From RAM1 sp040376925 (GTDB lineage Bacteria > Pseudomonadota > Gammaproteobacteria > Burkholderiales > Burkholderiaceae_C): a DNA stretch of 24,184 bases. Positions 1 through 8,363 of this stretch are shown here, in pieces. The DNA lies in the NCBI GenBank assembly GCA_040376925.1, contig JBEIPU010000052.1, positions 1 through 24,184 on the forward strand. Reading direction: 5' to 3'. The position numbers and the translations under genes were made by a program. The notes beneath the pieces are model-generated. The model saw nothing but the letters and a program-made list of their open reading frames with translations. It was not told where the DNA came from and did not search any database. Position 1 is the stretch's first letter. Each line of letters begins with the position of its first letter.

Positions 1-885
1 CGAGATCAGCCGCCCGGCCAGGTCGCGGTCCCAGCGCGGCATCATCACCAGCGTGCAGCCGGCGTAGATGTTGGAATGCATCAGGCTGACCATGCCGGTG
101 ATGTGGAACATGGGCACCACCATCAGCGTCACGTTCTCGGCCGTGGCATTGCCCCAGGCACTGCTGGCCACGGCGTTGTGCATGATGCTGCCGTGCGTGT
201 GCATGCAGCCCTTGGGCAGGCCGGTGGTGCCACTGGTATAGGGCAGGATGGCCAGGTCGGCCGGGCCCACGCTGGGCTCAGGCGCGGGGGCATCGGTGGC
301 CAGTGCGTCGGCCCAGGCATGCACCTGGCCGCCGGCCAGCGCGGGCAGCGGGTGGCGCGTGAGCAGCCAGTTGTGCCAGGCCTCGGGCAGGTCGGTCGGC
401 ACTCCGTCAGGCATGCAGTCGGTGAACTGCGTGACGACGAGGTGCGCCAGCCGGTCGGCCGCCGGCAGTGCGTCGCTGGCCTTGACCAGCTCCGACGCCA
501 GGTCGCCGGTGGTGATGGCCACCTTGGCGTCGGGGTCGGTGATGTAGTGCTTGAGCTCTTCGGCCCGGTTCATCGGGTTCACCGGCACCACCACCGCATT
601 GGCCCGCAGGATGGCGAAGTGCGCAATCACCAGCTGCGGGCAGTTCTGCATGTTCAGGATCACGCGGTCGCCTTTGCGCACGCCCAGCGCGTACAGGCGC
701 GCAGCCAGCCGCTCGGTCATGCGGGCCAGGTCTGCATAGCGGAATTCGCGGCCAAAGAAGATGACGGCCGGCTTGTGCGGGTATCGCCGCGCGCTGATGG
801 CCAGGTTGTCCCACAGCGGCATGGCGGGCGGGTTGATGCTGTGGGGCAGGCGTTTGGGCCAGAACTTGTGGTGCGGACGCGGCAT
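1..885 (-). CDS. AMP-forming acyl-CoA synthetase (fatty-acid-CoA ligase type), N-terminal part, runs off left edge
   Basis: The open frame gives 295 residues and is still open at base 1, so the C-terminal part lies outside the window. Members of the ANL superfamily activate a carboxylate with ATP to an acyl-adenylate and then form the CoA thioester. The AMP-binding P-loop YTSGTTGLPKG is visible at residues 216-226, followed by CMHTH, and the A4-type PMFHITGM segment lies near 258-265. The ATG at 885 gives the N-terminus MPRPHHKFWP, followed by the usual LWDNL and FFGREFRYADL segments. The substrate cannot be read from this half; medium or long chain acids are only a guess. It is divergent from the amidase gene across about 130 bp. 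Family assignment is secure, substrate is not. Confidence 0.9.
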   Translation of the reverse strand, partial: MPRPHHKFWPKRLPHSINPPAMPLWDNLAISARRYPHKPAVIFFGREFRYADLARMTERLAARLYALGVRKGDRVILNMQNCPQLVIAHFAILRANAVVVPVNPMNRAEELKHYITDPDAKVAITTGDLASELVKASDALPAADRLAHLVVTQFTDCMPDGVPTDLPEAWHNWLLTRHPLPALAGGQVHAWADALATDAPAPEPSVGPADLAILPYTSGTTGLPKGCMHTHGSIMHNAVASSAWGNATAENVTLMVVPMFHITGMVSLMHSNIYAGCTLVMMPRWDRDLAGRLIS

Positions 886-1017
886 GCAGGGCTTTCAACA
901 AAACTGCGCGCAGGGTAGCGCGCGGCCTTGCTGCACCGCATCGGGGGAAGCCCCACACGCGTCACCTGTGCGTCACCCGCGCCGTATCATGGGCACCGTT
1001 TTTGCGATGGAGCCCCC
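886..1017. promoter_or_regulatory. Divergent promoter region, acyl-CoA synthetase / amidase
   Basis: The 132-bp gap between divergent starts contains two direct copies of GCGTCACC (959-966 and 970-977), 11 bp apart, so on one face of the helix. This could be a regulator site for the amidase. I could not place -10 or -35 boxes with confidence. Confidence 0.3.
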
Positions 1018-2451
1018 ATGAGCCTTGCCCCCGCCGAGCCGGCGCCCACCGCCGATGCGCAGGCGCTGTGGCGCCTGGATGCCACGCAGTTGCTGCAGGG
1101 CTACCGCGCGGGCACATTCACGCCGGTGGACGCGGTGCACAGCTGCCTGGAACGCATCACGCGCTGGCAGCCGCACATCAATGCGTTTGTGTGCATGGCT
1201 GCAGACGCTGCGCTGCGCGGCGCACAGGCCAGCGCGCAACGCTGGGCCGCCGGCGCACCGCAGGGCCCGCTGGACGGCGTGCCCATCAGCCTCAAGGACA
1301 GCCTGCATGCCGCCGGCCTGCCCACCACCTGGGGCAGCGCGCTGCTGCGCGGCCATGTGCCCGCGCAGGACGAGCTGCCGGTAGCCCGGCTGCGCGCAGC
1401 GGGCGCCATCGTGCTGGGCAAGACCAACCTACCTGAATTTGCCATGCAGGGCTACACCGCCAACCTGGTGGCCGGCGTCACGCGCAACCCCTGGGACGTT
1501 TCACTGACGCCCGGCGGCTCGTCCGGCGGCGCCGCCGCCGCCGTGGCGGCGGGCTGCGGCCCGCTGGCACTGGCCACCGACGGCGGCGGCTCCACCCGGC
1601 GGCCGGCATCGCACAACGGCCTGGTGGGCTTCAAGCCGTCGTCGGGGCGCGTGCCGCGCGCGGGCGGCCTGCCCGAGATATTCCTGGGCCATGAGGTGGT
1701 GGGCACGCTCGCGCGCAGCGTGCGCGATGTGCTGCTGGTGGACGGCGTGCTGTCGGGCCAGGCGGCACCTGCATCGCCGGGGATCACAGGCCACCGCATC
1801 CTGTACGTACCCCGCTTTGCGCAGCACCCGGTGGACGCAGGTATCGCCGCGCTGACGCAGCGCGCCGCGCACGACCTGGCCGCACTGGGCTTTGCCGTGG
1901 ACGAAGCGCCCGCGTGGGACCTGGCCGAGGACGTGAACGCGCTGTGGCCCACGCTGTCGGCCGCCGGCCTGGCCTGGATGCTGGCGCAGCCCGCGCGCTT
2001 TGCCGAATTTGCCGGCGCGCCCGACACACGCCTGTGTGGCGACGCAGCCCAGGCCGCGCTGCAGGCCGGCCGCCGCGCCGGCGCCACCGCCTTGTTTGAG
2101 GTACTGGCGGCCGTGCATGCGCTGCAGCAACGGCTGGACGCGGTGTTTGCCGCGCATGACTTCATCCTCACGCCAGCCGCCGCCGCCCTGCCCTGGACGG
2201 CGGACCAGACCCACCCCGCCCAGATCGGCGGCGTACAGACCGGCCCGCGCGGCCATGCCGTGTTTACCGCGTTTGCCAACGCAGCCGGCCTGCCCGCCAT
2301 TGCCCTGCCCTGTGGACAGGTCCGTGGCCTGCCGGTCGGCCTGCAGCTGGTGGGCCGCCCGGGCGCCGACGCAGCGCTGCTGGCAGCGGCCCTGCGTTAT
2401 GAGGCACAGCACCCCTGGGCCGCCGCCTGGCCCAGCCTGCCGGCGGCCTGA
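1018..2451 (+). CDS. Amidase-signature family hydrolase
   Basis: A 477-residue protein of the amidase signature family, which hydrolyses amide C-N bonds with a Ser-cisSer-Lys triad. The triad is visible: Lys93 in PISLKDS, Ser168 in TPGGSSGG and the nucleophile Ser192 in DGGGSTRRPAS. The 24-residue gap between the two serines is the family spacing. Length is normal for the family (about 450-500). I chose ATG 1018 (MSLAPAEPAP) over an in-frame upstream start at 928, whose extra 30 residues resemble no amidase N-terminus and run through the divergent promoter region. The neighbouring GntR regulator and amino acid ABC importer suggest that it may release an amino acid or ammonium from an imported or external amide; that link is inference. 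It could equally be annotated as a GatA paralogue, but no gatB/gatC is nearby. Confidence 0.9.
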   Translation: MSLAPAEPAPTADAQALWRLDATQLLQGYRAGTFTPVDAVHSCLERITRWQPHINAFVCMAADAALRGAQASAQRWAAGAPQGPLDGVPISLKDSLHAAGLPTTWGSALLRGHVPAQDELPVARLRAAGAIVLGKTNLPEFAMQGYTANLVAGVTRNPWDVSLTPGGSSGGAAAAVAAGCGPLALATDGGGSTRRPASHNGLVGFKPSSGRVPRAGGLPEIFLGHEVVGTLARSVRDVLLVDGVLSGQAAPASPGITGHRILYVPRFAQHPVDAGIAALTQRAAHDLAALGFAVDEAPAWDLAEDVNALWPTLSAAGLAWMLAQPARFAEFAGAPDTRLCGDAAQAALQAGRRAGATALFEVLAAVHALQQRLDAVFAAHDFILTPAAAALPWTADQTHPAQIGGVQTGPRGHAVFTAFANAAGLPAIALPCGQVRGLPVGLQLVGRPGADAALLAAALRYEAQHPWAAAWPSLPAA

Positions 2452-2602
2452 CCCGCCTGGCGCTATAAGCCCCAGCCTGGTGCGCACGCACAGGCGCAGC
2501 GCGCCGCACAGGCTGAACCACAAGCTGTGCGCCACAGATTGGTGCACCCATCTTGCATACCAGATGGAGCCAGGCTGGCACACAACCTGCTTACAGCAAG
2601 GC
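2452..2602. promoter_or_regulatory. Gap before the GntR gene, with possible operator dyad
   Basis: This 151-bp gap between the amidase and regulator genes holds the perfect 9-bp palindrome CCAGGCTGG at about 2570-2578. Around it is a looser dyad, GCATACCAG and CTGGCACAC. GntR/FCD regulators often bind short palindromes next to their own genes, so this is a plausible autoregulatory site. No clear terminator with a T tract was seen after the amidase. The assignment is tentative. Confidence 0.25.
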
Positions 2603-3358
2603 ATGACCACTGCCTCCGAGATCAGCGAACGCATCATGGAAGCCGTGATGGCGCAAAAGCTCGCGCCCGGCTCCCGCCTGGGCGAGCAGCAGCTGGCCAT
2701 GCTGTTTGACTGCAGCCGCACCATCGTGCGCGAGGCCCTGACGCGCCTGGCCGCGCGCGGCATCGTCACCGTGAGCGCGCGGCGCGGCTGGTATGTGGTG
2801 GAGCCGTCACAGGACGAGGCACGCGAGGCCTTTGAAGCCCGCCGGGTGATAGAGACCGGCCTGATCCGTGCCACGCCGCGCATTGACAAACCCGCCGTGC
2901 AGCGCCTGCGCGCCCACCTGGCCCGCGAAAAGGCCGCCATTGCAGGTGCCGACGTGGGCCTGCGCAGCTTCCTGCTGGGCGACTTTCATGTGTGCCTGGC
3001 CGAATGCCTGGGCAACAGCCTGCTGGCCGAAACCCTGCGCGACTTCACCGCGCGCACCACGCTGATTGCCATGCGCTACCAGTCCAGCGCCGACGCCGCG
3101 CAGTCGTGTGCCGAGCATGTGCAGATCGTCGAGGCGCTGGAGGCCGGCAACCTGGCCCGCGCTGAGGAATTGATGGCGGCCCACCTGGCCACCTGGCAGC
3201 GCAAGCTGCACCTGCCGGCCGAGGCCGACCCGCTGGCCGAGCTGCGCGCCGCGCTGGCGCCGGTGAAAGACGCGGCACAGGAGTTGCATACAAGTGTTCC
3301 CACCCCGGCCCGCAAACCGCGGCCCCAACGTTCGACCTACCTAGGAGAAGTGCTATGA
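2603..3358 (+). CDS. GntR-family transcriptional regulator, FCD subfamily
   Basis: A 251-residue regulator. Residues 5-67 form the GntR winged helix: IMEAVMAQKLAPGSRLGEQQ, then LAMLFDCSRTIVREALTRLA, then GIVTVSARRGWYVVEPS. Residues 75-205 match the helical FCD effector domain, with the family segment FHVCLAECLGN at 128-138 and further candidate metal or ligand histidines at 172 (EHVQIVEALEAGN) and 194 (AAHLATW). The ATG at 2603 (MTTASEIS) is preferred; an in-frame ATG at 2564 would add 13 residues that do not look like the family. Its stop overlaps the next start as ATGA, so it is translationally coupled to the binding-protein gene. It therefore very probably controls this amino acid importer, perhaps with the substrate or a catabolite as effector. 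The far C-terminal tail is low-complexity and basic. Confidence 0.9.
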   Translation: MTTASEISERIMEAVMAQKLAPGSRLGEQQLAMLFDCSRTIVREALTRLAARGIVTVSARRGWYVVEPSQDEAREAFEARRVIETGLIRATPRIDKPAVQRLRAHLAREKAAIAGADVGLRSFLLGDFHVCLAECLGNSLLAETLRDFTARTTLIAMRYQSSADAAQSCAEHVQIVEALEAGNLARAEELMAAHLATWQRKLHLPAEADPLAELRAALAPVKDAAQELHTSVPTPARKPRPQRSTYLGEVL

Positions 3359-4146
3359 CCTCAGGCAAACGCCTCTTTACCCTCGGCCTTGCGGCCGCCG
3401 CCGTGCTGGCAGCCACCGGCGCCCCCGCGCAGACCGCGCTGGACGACGTGATGAAGGCCAAGGAAATCAAGATCGCCATCCCCACGGACTTCCCGCCGTA
3501 CGGCTTTGTGGGCACCGACCTCAAGCCCCAGGGCCTGGACATCGACATGGCCAACTACATCGCCGCCAAGCTGGGCGTGAAGGTCGAGCTGGTGCCCGTG
3601 ACCACGGCCAACCGCATCCCCTACCTGCAGACCAAGAAGGCCGACCTCGTCATCTCCACGCTGGGCAAGAACCCCGAGCGTGAAAAGGTGATCGACTTCA
3701 CCGCCGCGTATTCGCCGTTCTTCATCGCCGTGTTCGGCCCCAAGACCATCACCGTCAAGACACCGGCCGACCTCGCCGGCAAGTCGATCTCGGTCACGCG
3801 CGGTTCGGTGGACGACACCGAGCTGACCAAGGTGGCCCCGCCCAGCACCGAGCTGCGCCGCTTTGAAGACAACAACGCCACGGTGTCGGCCTTCTCGGCC
3901 GGGCAGACGCAGCTGGTGGCCACCAGCGCCCAGGTGGCCGGCGCGCTGATGGCCAAGAGCCCGCAGATGGGCATTGAGTACAAGTTCGTGCTGAAGGATT
4001 CGCCCAACTTCATCGGCGTGGGCAAGGGTGAAGACAAGCTGCGCCTGAAGGTCAACGAGATCATTGCCGACGCCAAGAAGACTGGCGACCTGGACAAGAT
4101 GGCCGTCAAATGGCTGGGCCGCCCCACCGGTGACCTGCCGAACTAA
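3355..4146 (+). CDS. Amino acid ABC transporter, periplasmic substrate-binding protein (family 3)
   Basis: A 263-residue exported binding protein. Residues 1-25 form a Sec signal peptide: a basic start, an Ala/Leu-rich core and an APAQ cleavage region. The mature part begins with KAKEIKIAIPTDFPPYGF, the usual opening of cluster-3 amino acid binding proteins. It continues with GLDIDMANYIAAKLGVKVELVPVT, DLVISTLGKNPEREKVIDFT and the hinge-crossing segment LAGKSISVTRGSVDDTEL. A ribosome binding site (AGGAGA) lies about 7 bp before the ATG. It captures a polar amino acid or related compound for the permeases encoded downstream. Sequence alone does not identify the amino acid. The gene is coupled to the GntR gene and is followed at once by a structured repeat. 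Confidence 0.93.
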   Translation: MTSGKRLFTLGLAAAAVLAATGAPAQTALDDVMKAKEIKIAIPTDFPPYGFVGTDLKPQGLDIDMANYIAAKLGVKVELVPVTTANRIPYLQTKKADLVISTLGKNPEREKVIDFTAAYSPFFIAVFGPKTITVKTPADLAGKSISVTRGSVDDTELTKVAPPSTELRRFEDNNATVSAFSAGQTQLVATSAQVAGALMAKSPQMGIEYKFVLKDSPNFIGVGKGEDKLRLKVNEIIADAKKTGDLDKMAVKWLGRPTGDLPN

Positions 4147-4225
4147 GCCCACCCCCGAAGCGCCTTCGGCGCTCACCCCTCAAGGGGGCGCCGCCAGTGG
4201 CCCGGCGAAGCCGGTTCCACGGCGG
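4147..4225 (+). repeat. Dispersed GC-rich repeat with three consecutive stem-loops, copy 1
   Basis: The element starts one base after the stop of the binding-protein gene. It holds three short hairpins in a row: AGCGCC-TTC-GGCGCT, then CCCCT-CA-AGGGG, then CCGGC-GAA-GCCGG. A second copy, inverted and closely similar over about 79 bp, lies at 23045-23122, also one or a few bases from a CDS stop. Differences between copies fall mostly in loops, for example TTC against TTT and GAA against AAA. Similar short repeats are, as I recall, common next to gene ends in Comamonadaceae. There is no U tract, so it is not a classical terminator. Its place between binding-protein and permease genes recalls the REP element of malE-malF. 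Confidence 0.85.
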
Positions 4226-4266
4226 CCCGCGAAAAGCCCGTAACGCTTCACTGATACGTCCGCATC

Positions 4267-4929
4267 ATGAACATCACCCTCGACTTCTTCGCGGTTCTGC
4301 GTGAATGGCCCATGCTGCTCAAGGGCGTGGTGTGGACGCTGGGCCTCACGGCCATCTCGGCCGTGATTGGCGTGGCGGTGGGGATTGCCTGCGCCTGGGC
4401 GCGTGTGTATGGCGCCACCTGGCTCAAGTGGGTGGTGGGCACGTATGTGGAGCTGATCCGCAACACGCCGTTCATCGTGCAGCTGTTCTTCATCTTCTTT
4501 GGATTGCCGGCAGCGGGCTTCAGGCTGTCGCCCGAGACGGCGTCCATCATTGCCATGGTGATCAACCTGGGCGCATATGCGGCCGAGATCATTCGCGCCG
4601 GCATTGAAGCCACGCCCCGCGGGCAGATCGAAGCCGCGCTGAGCCTGGCGCTGACACGCGCGCAGATCTTCATGCGCGTGGTGCTGCCGCCGGCGCTCAA
4701 GAAGGTCTGGCCGTCGCTGGTGAGCCAGATCATCATCGTGATGCTGGGCTCGGCCGTGTGCGGCCAGATATCGACCGAAGAGCTCAGCTACGCCGCCAAC
4801 CTGATCCAGAGCCGCAACTTCCGCGCGTTCGAGGCCTTTTTGATCGTCACGGCGATCTACCTCGTGCTGTCCATGGGGGTGCGCCGGCTGCTCAACTGGC
4901 TGGGCCCGCGCTTCCTGTTCGGCAAATGA
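4267..4929 (+). CDS. Amino acid ABC transporter permease (HisM/GlnP family), first subunit
   Basis: A 220-residue inner-membrane protein of the polar amino acid permease family. Hydrophobic helices run from about 18-45, 60-85, 90-115 and 180-215. VELIRNTPFIVQLFFIFFGLP at 62-82 is the family hallmark. The cytoplasmic EAA loop that docks on the ATPase lies at about 108-137 (EATPRGQIEAALSLALTRAQ, then VVLP). It is one half of a probable heterodimeric channel with the permease encoded 12 bp downstream. Separation from the binding-protein gene by the 120-bp repeat-bearing gap suggests lower or separately tuned expression. I see no strong ribosome binding site before its ATG. Confidence 0.92.
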   Translation: MNITLDFFAVLREWPMLLKGVVWTLGLTAISAVIGVAVGIACAWARVYGATWLKWVVGTYVELIRNTPFIVQLFFIFFGLPAAGFRLSPETASIIAMVINLGAYAAEIIRAGIEATPRGQIEAALSLALTRAQIFMRVVLPPALKKVWPSLVSQIIIVMLGSAVCGQISTEELSYAANLIQSRNFRAFEAFLIVTAIYLVLSMGVRRLLNWLGPRFLFGK

Positions 4930-4941
4930 AAGGGGCGGCAC

Positions 4942-5579
4942 ATGGTTGAATTTTCCGTCTGGGACATCTTTCGCAACCTGCTGCTGGCCGCGCGCTGGAC
5001 GGTGGTGCTGTCGCTGATCGCCTTCATCGGCGGCGGCCTGGTGGGGCTGGCGCTGCTGGTGGTGCGCCTGGGCAAATCGCGCATGGCGCAACGCATCGTG
5101 GACGGCTATGTGGCGCTGTTCCAGGGCACGCCGCTGCTGATGCAGCTGTTCCTGGCGTATTTCGGCATTGCGCTGTTTGGCATCAAGACATCGGCCTGGG
5201 TGGCTGCGTCGGTGGCGCTCACCCTGTACACCAGCGCCTTCCTGACCGAAATCTGGCGCGGCTGCGTGGCCGCCATTCCCAAGGGCCAATGGGAGGCCGC
5301 GCAAAGCCTGGCGCTGAGCTTTGGCGAACAGCTGCGCTACGTGGTGCTGCCCCAGGCCGTGCGCATTGCCATACCGCCCACCGTGGGCTTTCTGGTGCAG
5401 GTGATCAAGGGCACGGCGCTGGCGTCGGTCATTGGCTTCATCGAGCTGACCAAGGCCGGCACCATGATCACCAACGCCACGCTCAAGCCCTTTGTGGTGT
5501 ACAGCTGCGTGGCCCTGCTGTACTTTGCGCTGTGCTACCCCATCAGCCTGTACGCCAAGACCCTGGAAAGGAAGATGCG

Positions 5580-5583
<4 letters not shown>
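4942..5583 (+). CDS. Amino acid ABC transporter permease, second subunit
   Basis: A 213-residue inner-membrane protein paralogous to the preceding permease. An N-terminal helix at about 15-40 is followed by the hallmark YVALFQGTPLLMQLFLAYFG and the EAA-type loop RGCVAAIPKGQWEAAQSLAL, then LPQAVRIAIPPTVGFLVQVI. GAAAGGGG about 8 bp before the ATG is a good ribosome binding site. The stop overlaps the ATPase start as ATGA, showing translational coupling. Together with the upstream permease it should form the heterodimeric translocation path of the importer. Confidence 0.92.
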
Positions 5584-6317
<734 letters not shown>

Positions 6318-6336
6318 GACACTGCGCAATGGCGAC

Positions 6337-6603
6337 TCACTCGTAGTACGACCACATCCGCAACACGCGCACCGTGCGTTCTTTCTTGAAGACTTCATAG
6401 ACCAGCCGGTGCTGGATGTTGATGCGCCTGGAATAGGTGCCGTCCAGATCGCCCACCAGCTTTTCGTACGCAGGCGGGTTCTGGAATGGGTCGGCGGCAA
6501 GGATCGCGAGCAGTTCAAGCGCCTTGTCTTTCAGACCGGCCGCTGCAAGTTTTTTGGCGTCTTTTTGCGCGTGCTTCGCGTAAACGACAGCCCACTTCAC
6601 CAA
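6337..6603 (-). CDS. yoeB: Txe/YoeB-family ribosome-dependent mRNA endonuclease toxin
   Basis: An 88-residue toxin of the Txe/YoeB family, which cuts mRNA in the ribosomal A site. The family core PFQNPPAYEKLVGDLDGTYSR, RRINIQHRLVYEV and RVLRMW is clear; the basic pair and His in this core match the active-site surface. The C-terminus reads MWSYYE, where E. coli YoeB ends in YHY, so the catalytic C-terminal His appears to be Tyr. The start is TTG at 6603, giving MVKWAVVY as in relatives, or GTG at 6600, which would overlap the antitoxin stop as GTGA; both leave the gene coupled to the antitoxin. Confidence in family is high; activity is open because of the His change. Confidence 0.9.
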   Translation of the reverse strand: MVKWAVVYAKHAQKDAKKLAAAGLKDKALELLAILAADPFQNPPAYEKLVGDLDGTYSRRINIQHRLVYEVFKKERTVRVLRMWSYYE

Positions 6604-6842
6604 CCGGGCTCCTTGGCACTCTTGCTCAAGGGCTCGGCACGTCCCTTCTGGATGGATTCGCGCATGCCAGGGATAGAGAGCAGGTAAAGCGTTTCCTGAA
6701 TGGCTTGCCAGTCGTCGGCCGACACCAGCACAGCGCTGCTGCGCTTGCCCGATATCCAGATAGGTTGGTGAGACGCGGCAGTTTCGTCAATCAGCCGGTA
6801 CAAGCCAGCGCGCGCTTCGCTTGCGGTTACAAGATGGGTCAT
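6597..6842 (-). CDS. yefM: YefM/Phd-family antitoxin
   Basis: An 81-residue antitoxin. The N-terminal Phd/YefM fold that binds DNA is seen in THLVTASEARAGLYRLIDET, then PIWISGKRSSAVLVSADDWQ at about 27-46. The C-terminal helix, from LYLLSIPGMRESIQKG onward, is the part that neutralises YoeB in this family. It is encoded first, as usual, and overlaps the toxin gene by a few bases. A paired palindrome typical of YefM autoregulation lies 20-45 bp upstream of its ATG. Confidence 0.92.
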   Translation of the reverse strand: MTHLVTASEARAGLYRLIDETAASHQPIWISGKRSSAVLVSADDWQAIQETLYLLSIPGMRESIQKGRAEPLSKSAKEPGW

Positions 6843-6863
6843 GGCTTCCTCAAAGAAGGCTCG

Positions 6864-6884
6864 AAGCGTACGCTAAAGCGTACC
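6864..6884. promoter_or_regulatory. Two-palindrome operator of the yefM-yoeB pair
   Basis: Upstream of the antitoxin start lies the perfect 10-bp palindrome AGCGTACGCT at 6865-6874, followed by a shorter related site AGCGTACC at 6877-6884. Their GTAC cores are 12 bp apart centre to centre. In E. coli the YefM-YoeB operator is also a long and a short palindrome with the same core spaced 12 bp. The core bases here are CGTACG/CGTACC rather than TGTACA. Confidence 0.75.
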
Positions 6885-6935
6885 ATCAGTCAACCCACCG
6901 GATCGTGAATGGATGTCATGGGTTGGTGTCCAACG

Positions 6936-7331
6936 TCAGCGCTGGCGTGCATAGCTGACCGTCAGCATCTCCCACACATGCCCGTCAGGCTGGCCCCAGT
7001 AGACGATGCGCCCGCCGTGCTGCGTGTTCACCTGCCTGTCCACCGGCCCGTGGGGCAGGCTGCGGTAGTCCAGGCCGCGCGCCTGGATGCGGCCGAGGAT
7101 GGCGTCAAAGTCTGCATCGCTCACGCGAAAGCAGTAATGCTGCACCGCAAAGGGGCCGTCGGCCTGGTCAAAGTCCAGCGTCAGGCTGTCGCTGACGTAC
7201 ACAGGGCAAAAAGGGCCCACGCCCGTTTCCGACCAGGGCACGCCCAGCAATGTGGCCAGCAATTCGGCAGACGCCCGCCGGTCGGCGGCGGGCACGATGG
7301 TGTGGTCCAGTTCTATGCGCATGCGTGACAT
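6936..7331 (-). CDS. VOC-fold (glyoxalase/dioxygenase-like) protein
   Basis: A 131-residue single-domain vicinal oxygen chelate protein. Beta strands and candidate metal ligands fit the fold: His10 in IELDHTIVPA, His65 in AVQHYCFRVSD and Glu121 in GHVWEMLT. NTQHGGRIVYWGQPDGHVWE is the usual second-module ending. I chose ATG 7331 (MSRMRIELDH); a second ATG at 7322 gives the same fold three residues shorter. An upstream extension of the same frame is rejected because it has no fold character and crosses the divergent lipoprotein gene. The substrate is unknown; relatives are annotated as glyoxalase or bleomycin-resistance-like proteins without proven function. Confidence 0.85.
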   Translation of the reverse strand: MSRMRIELDHTIVPAADRRASAELLATLLGVPWSETGVGPFCPVYVSDSLTLDFDQADGPFAVQHYCFRVSDADFDAILGRIQARGLDYRSLPHGPVDRQVNTQHGGRIVYWGQPDGHVWEMLTVSYARQR

Positions 7332-7377
7332 CGTAAGACAGCCACCCTGTTTCACCCAGCCACGGCAAAATGCGCGC

Positions 7378-8361
7378 ATGACCTTCACCACACCCCACCG
7401 CCTGCGCACCCTGCTGTGCGCGTTTGGCCTGCTGGCCCTGACCGGCTGCAGCACACTGGCTTTTGACGCGCAGGGCCACCGCGGCGCGCGCGGCCTGGCG
7501 CCTGAAAACACCCTGCCCGCGTTTGAGCGCGCGCTGGACATCGGCGTGCACACGCTGGAGCTGGACGTAGGCGTGACGGCCGACGGCGTGGTGGTGGTGG
7601 GGCATGACCCGGCGCTGAACCCCGCCATCACACGCGACGCCACCGGCCGCTGGCTGGCCGCCAAGGGCCCCACGATCAGATCGCTGACGCTGGCGCAGCT
7701 GCAGGCCTACGACGTGGGCCGCATCAACCCCGACACACCGTATGCCAAAACCTTCAGCACCCAGGTGCCGCGTGACGGCACGCGCATGCCCACGCTGGCG
7801 TCGCTGTTTGCTTTTGTGAAGGAGCGCGGCATCCACGACGTGCGGTTCAACATCGAAACCAAGATCAACCCCACCCAGCCGGATGAGACGGTCAACCCCG
7901 AACAGTTTGTGCGCGCCCTGCTGAATGTGGTGCGCGAGGCCGGCATGCAAAAGCGCGTGACCATCCAGAGCTTTGACTGGCGCACGCTGCAGATCGTGCA
8001 GGGCTTTGAGCCCGCCATCCCCACGGTGTACCTGAGCATCCAGACGGCCAACACCGACAACATCCGTGACGGCGTGTGGACGGCGGGCTTCAAACTCGCC
8101 GAACACGGCAGCGTGCCCAAAATGGTCAAGGCCGCGGGCGGCGCGGTGTGGTCGCCCAACGGCGGCGCGGTGACCGAGGCGCTGGTCAAAGAAGCACAAG
8201 GCATCGGCCTGAAGGTTGTGCCCTGGACCATCAACAACCCGGCCGACATGGACCGCCTGATCGGCTGGGGCGTGGACGGCATCATCACCGACTACCCAGA
8301 CCGCCTGCGCGAGGTGATGCAAAAGCGCGGCATGCCGCTGCCGCGCGCGCACAGGAACTGA
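7378..8361 (+). CDS. Glycerophosphodiester phosphodiesterase family lipoprotein
   Basis: A 327-residue exported GDPD. The N-terminus MTFTTPHRLRTLLCAFGLLA followed by LTGC is a lipoprotein signal with the lipidated Cys at 24. The catalytic barrel starts with GHRGARGLAPENT (His34, Arg35, Glu43), then ELDV (Glu61, Asp63) and GHDP with the second catalytic His76. Later strands include FNIETKINP, VTIQSFDW and LKVVPWTINNPADMDRLIGW, with the closing DGIITDYPDRL. It should cleave glycerophosphodiesters to glycerol-3-phosphate and alcohol at the cell envelope. Length is usual for periplasmic GlpQ/UgpQ-type enzymes. I used ATG 7378, since it starts at the lipoprotein signal. Confidence 0.93.
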   Translation: MTFTTPHRLRTLLCAFGLLALTGCSTLAFDAQGHRGARGLAPENTLPAFERALDIGVHTLELDVGVTADGVVVVGHDPALNPAITRDATGRWLAAKGPTIRSLTLAQLQAYDVGRINPDTPYAKTFSTQVPRDGTRMPTLASLFAFVKERGIHDVRFNIETKINPTQPDETVNPEQFVRALLNVVREAGMQKRVTIQSFDWRTLQIVQGFEPAIPTVYLSIQTANTDNIRDGVWTAGFKLAEHGSVPKMVKAAGGAVWSPNGGAVTEALVKEAQGIGLKVVPWTINNPADMDRLIGWGVDGIITDYPDRLREVMQKRGMPLPRAHRN

Positions 8362-8363
8362 GC

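Noticed and set aside
76..918. Plus-strand ORF of 280 codons over the acyl-CoA synthetase
   Set aside because: His/Gly/Val-rich shadow; the minus strand carries the AMP-binding P-loop and A4 motif.
2000..2602. In-frame upstream extension of the GntR regulator into the amidase gene
   Set aside because: The extension overlaps the amidase frame and is Arg/Pro/Cys noise; the family N-terminus begins at 2603.
1501..2940. Long antisense ORF of 479 codons over the amidase and the GntR gene
   Set aside because: It is a mirror of high-GC codon bias: low-complexity Arg/Gly/Ala/His protein with no domain, opposite two well-supported genes.
4180..5304. Antisense ORF of 374 codons over the permease genes
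   Set aside because: His/Gln/Arg-rich composition without motifs; it lies opposite clear ABC permeases.
7168..8352. Antisense ORF of 394 codons opposite the glycerophosphodiesterase
   Set aside because: The plus strand encodes a complete GDPD with catalytic residues; the antisense product is composition noise.
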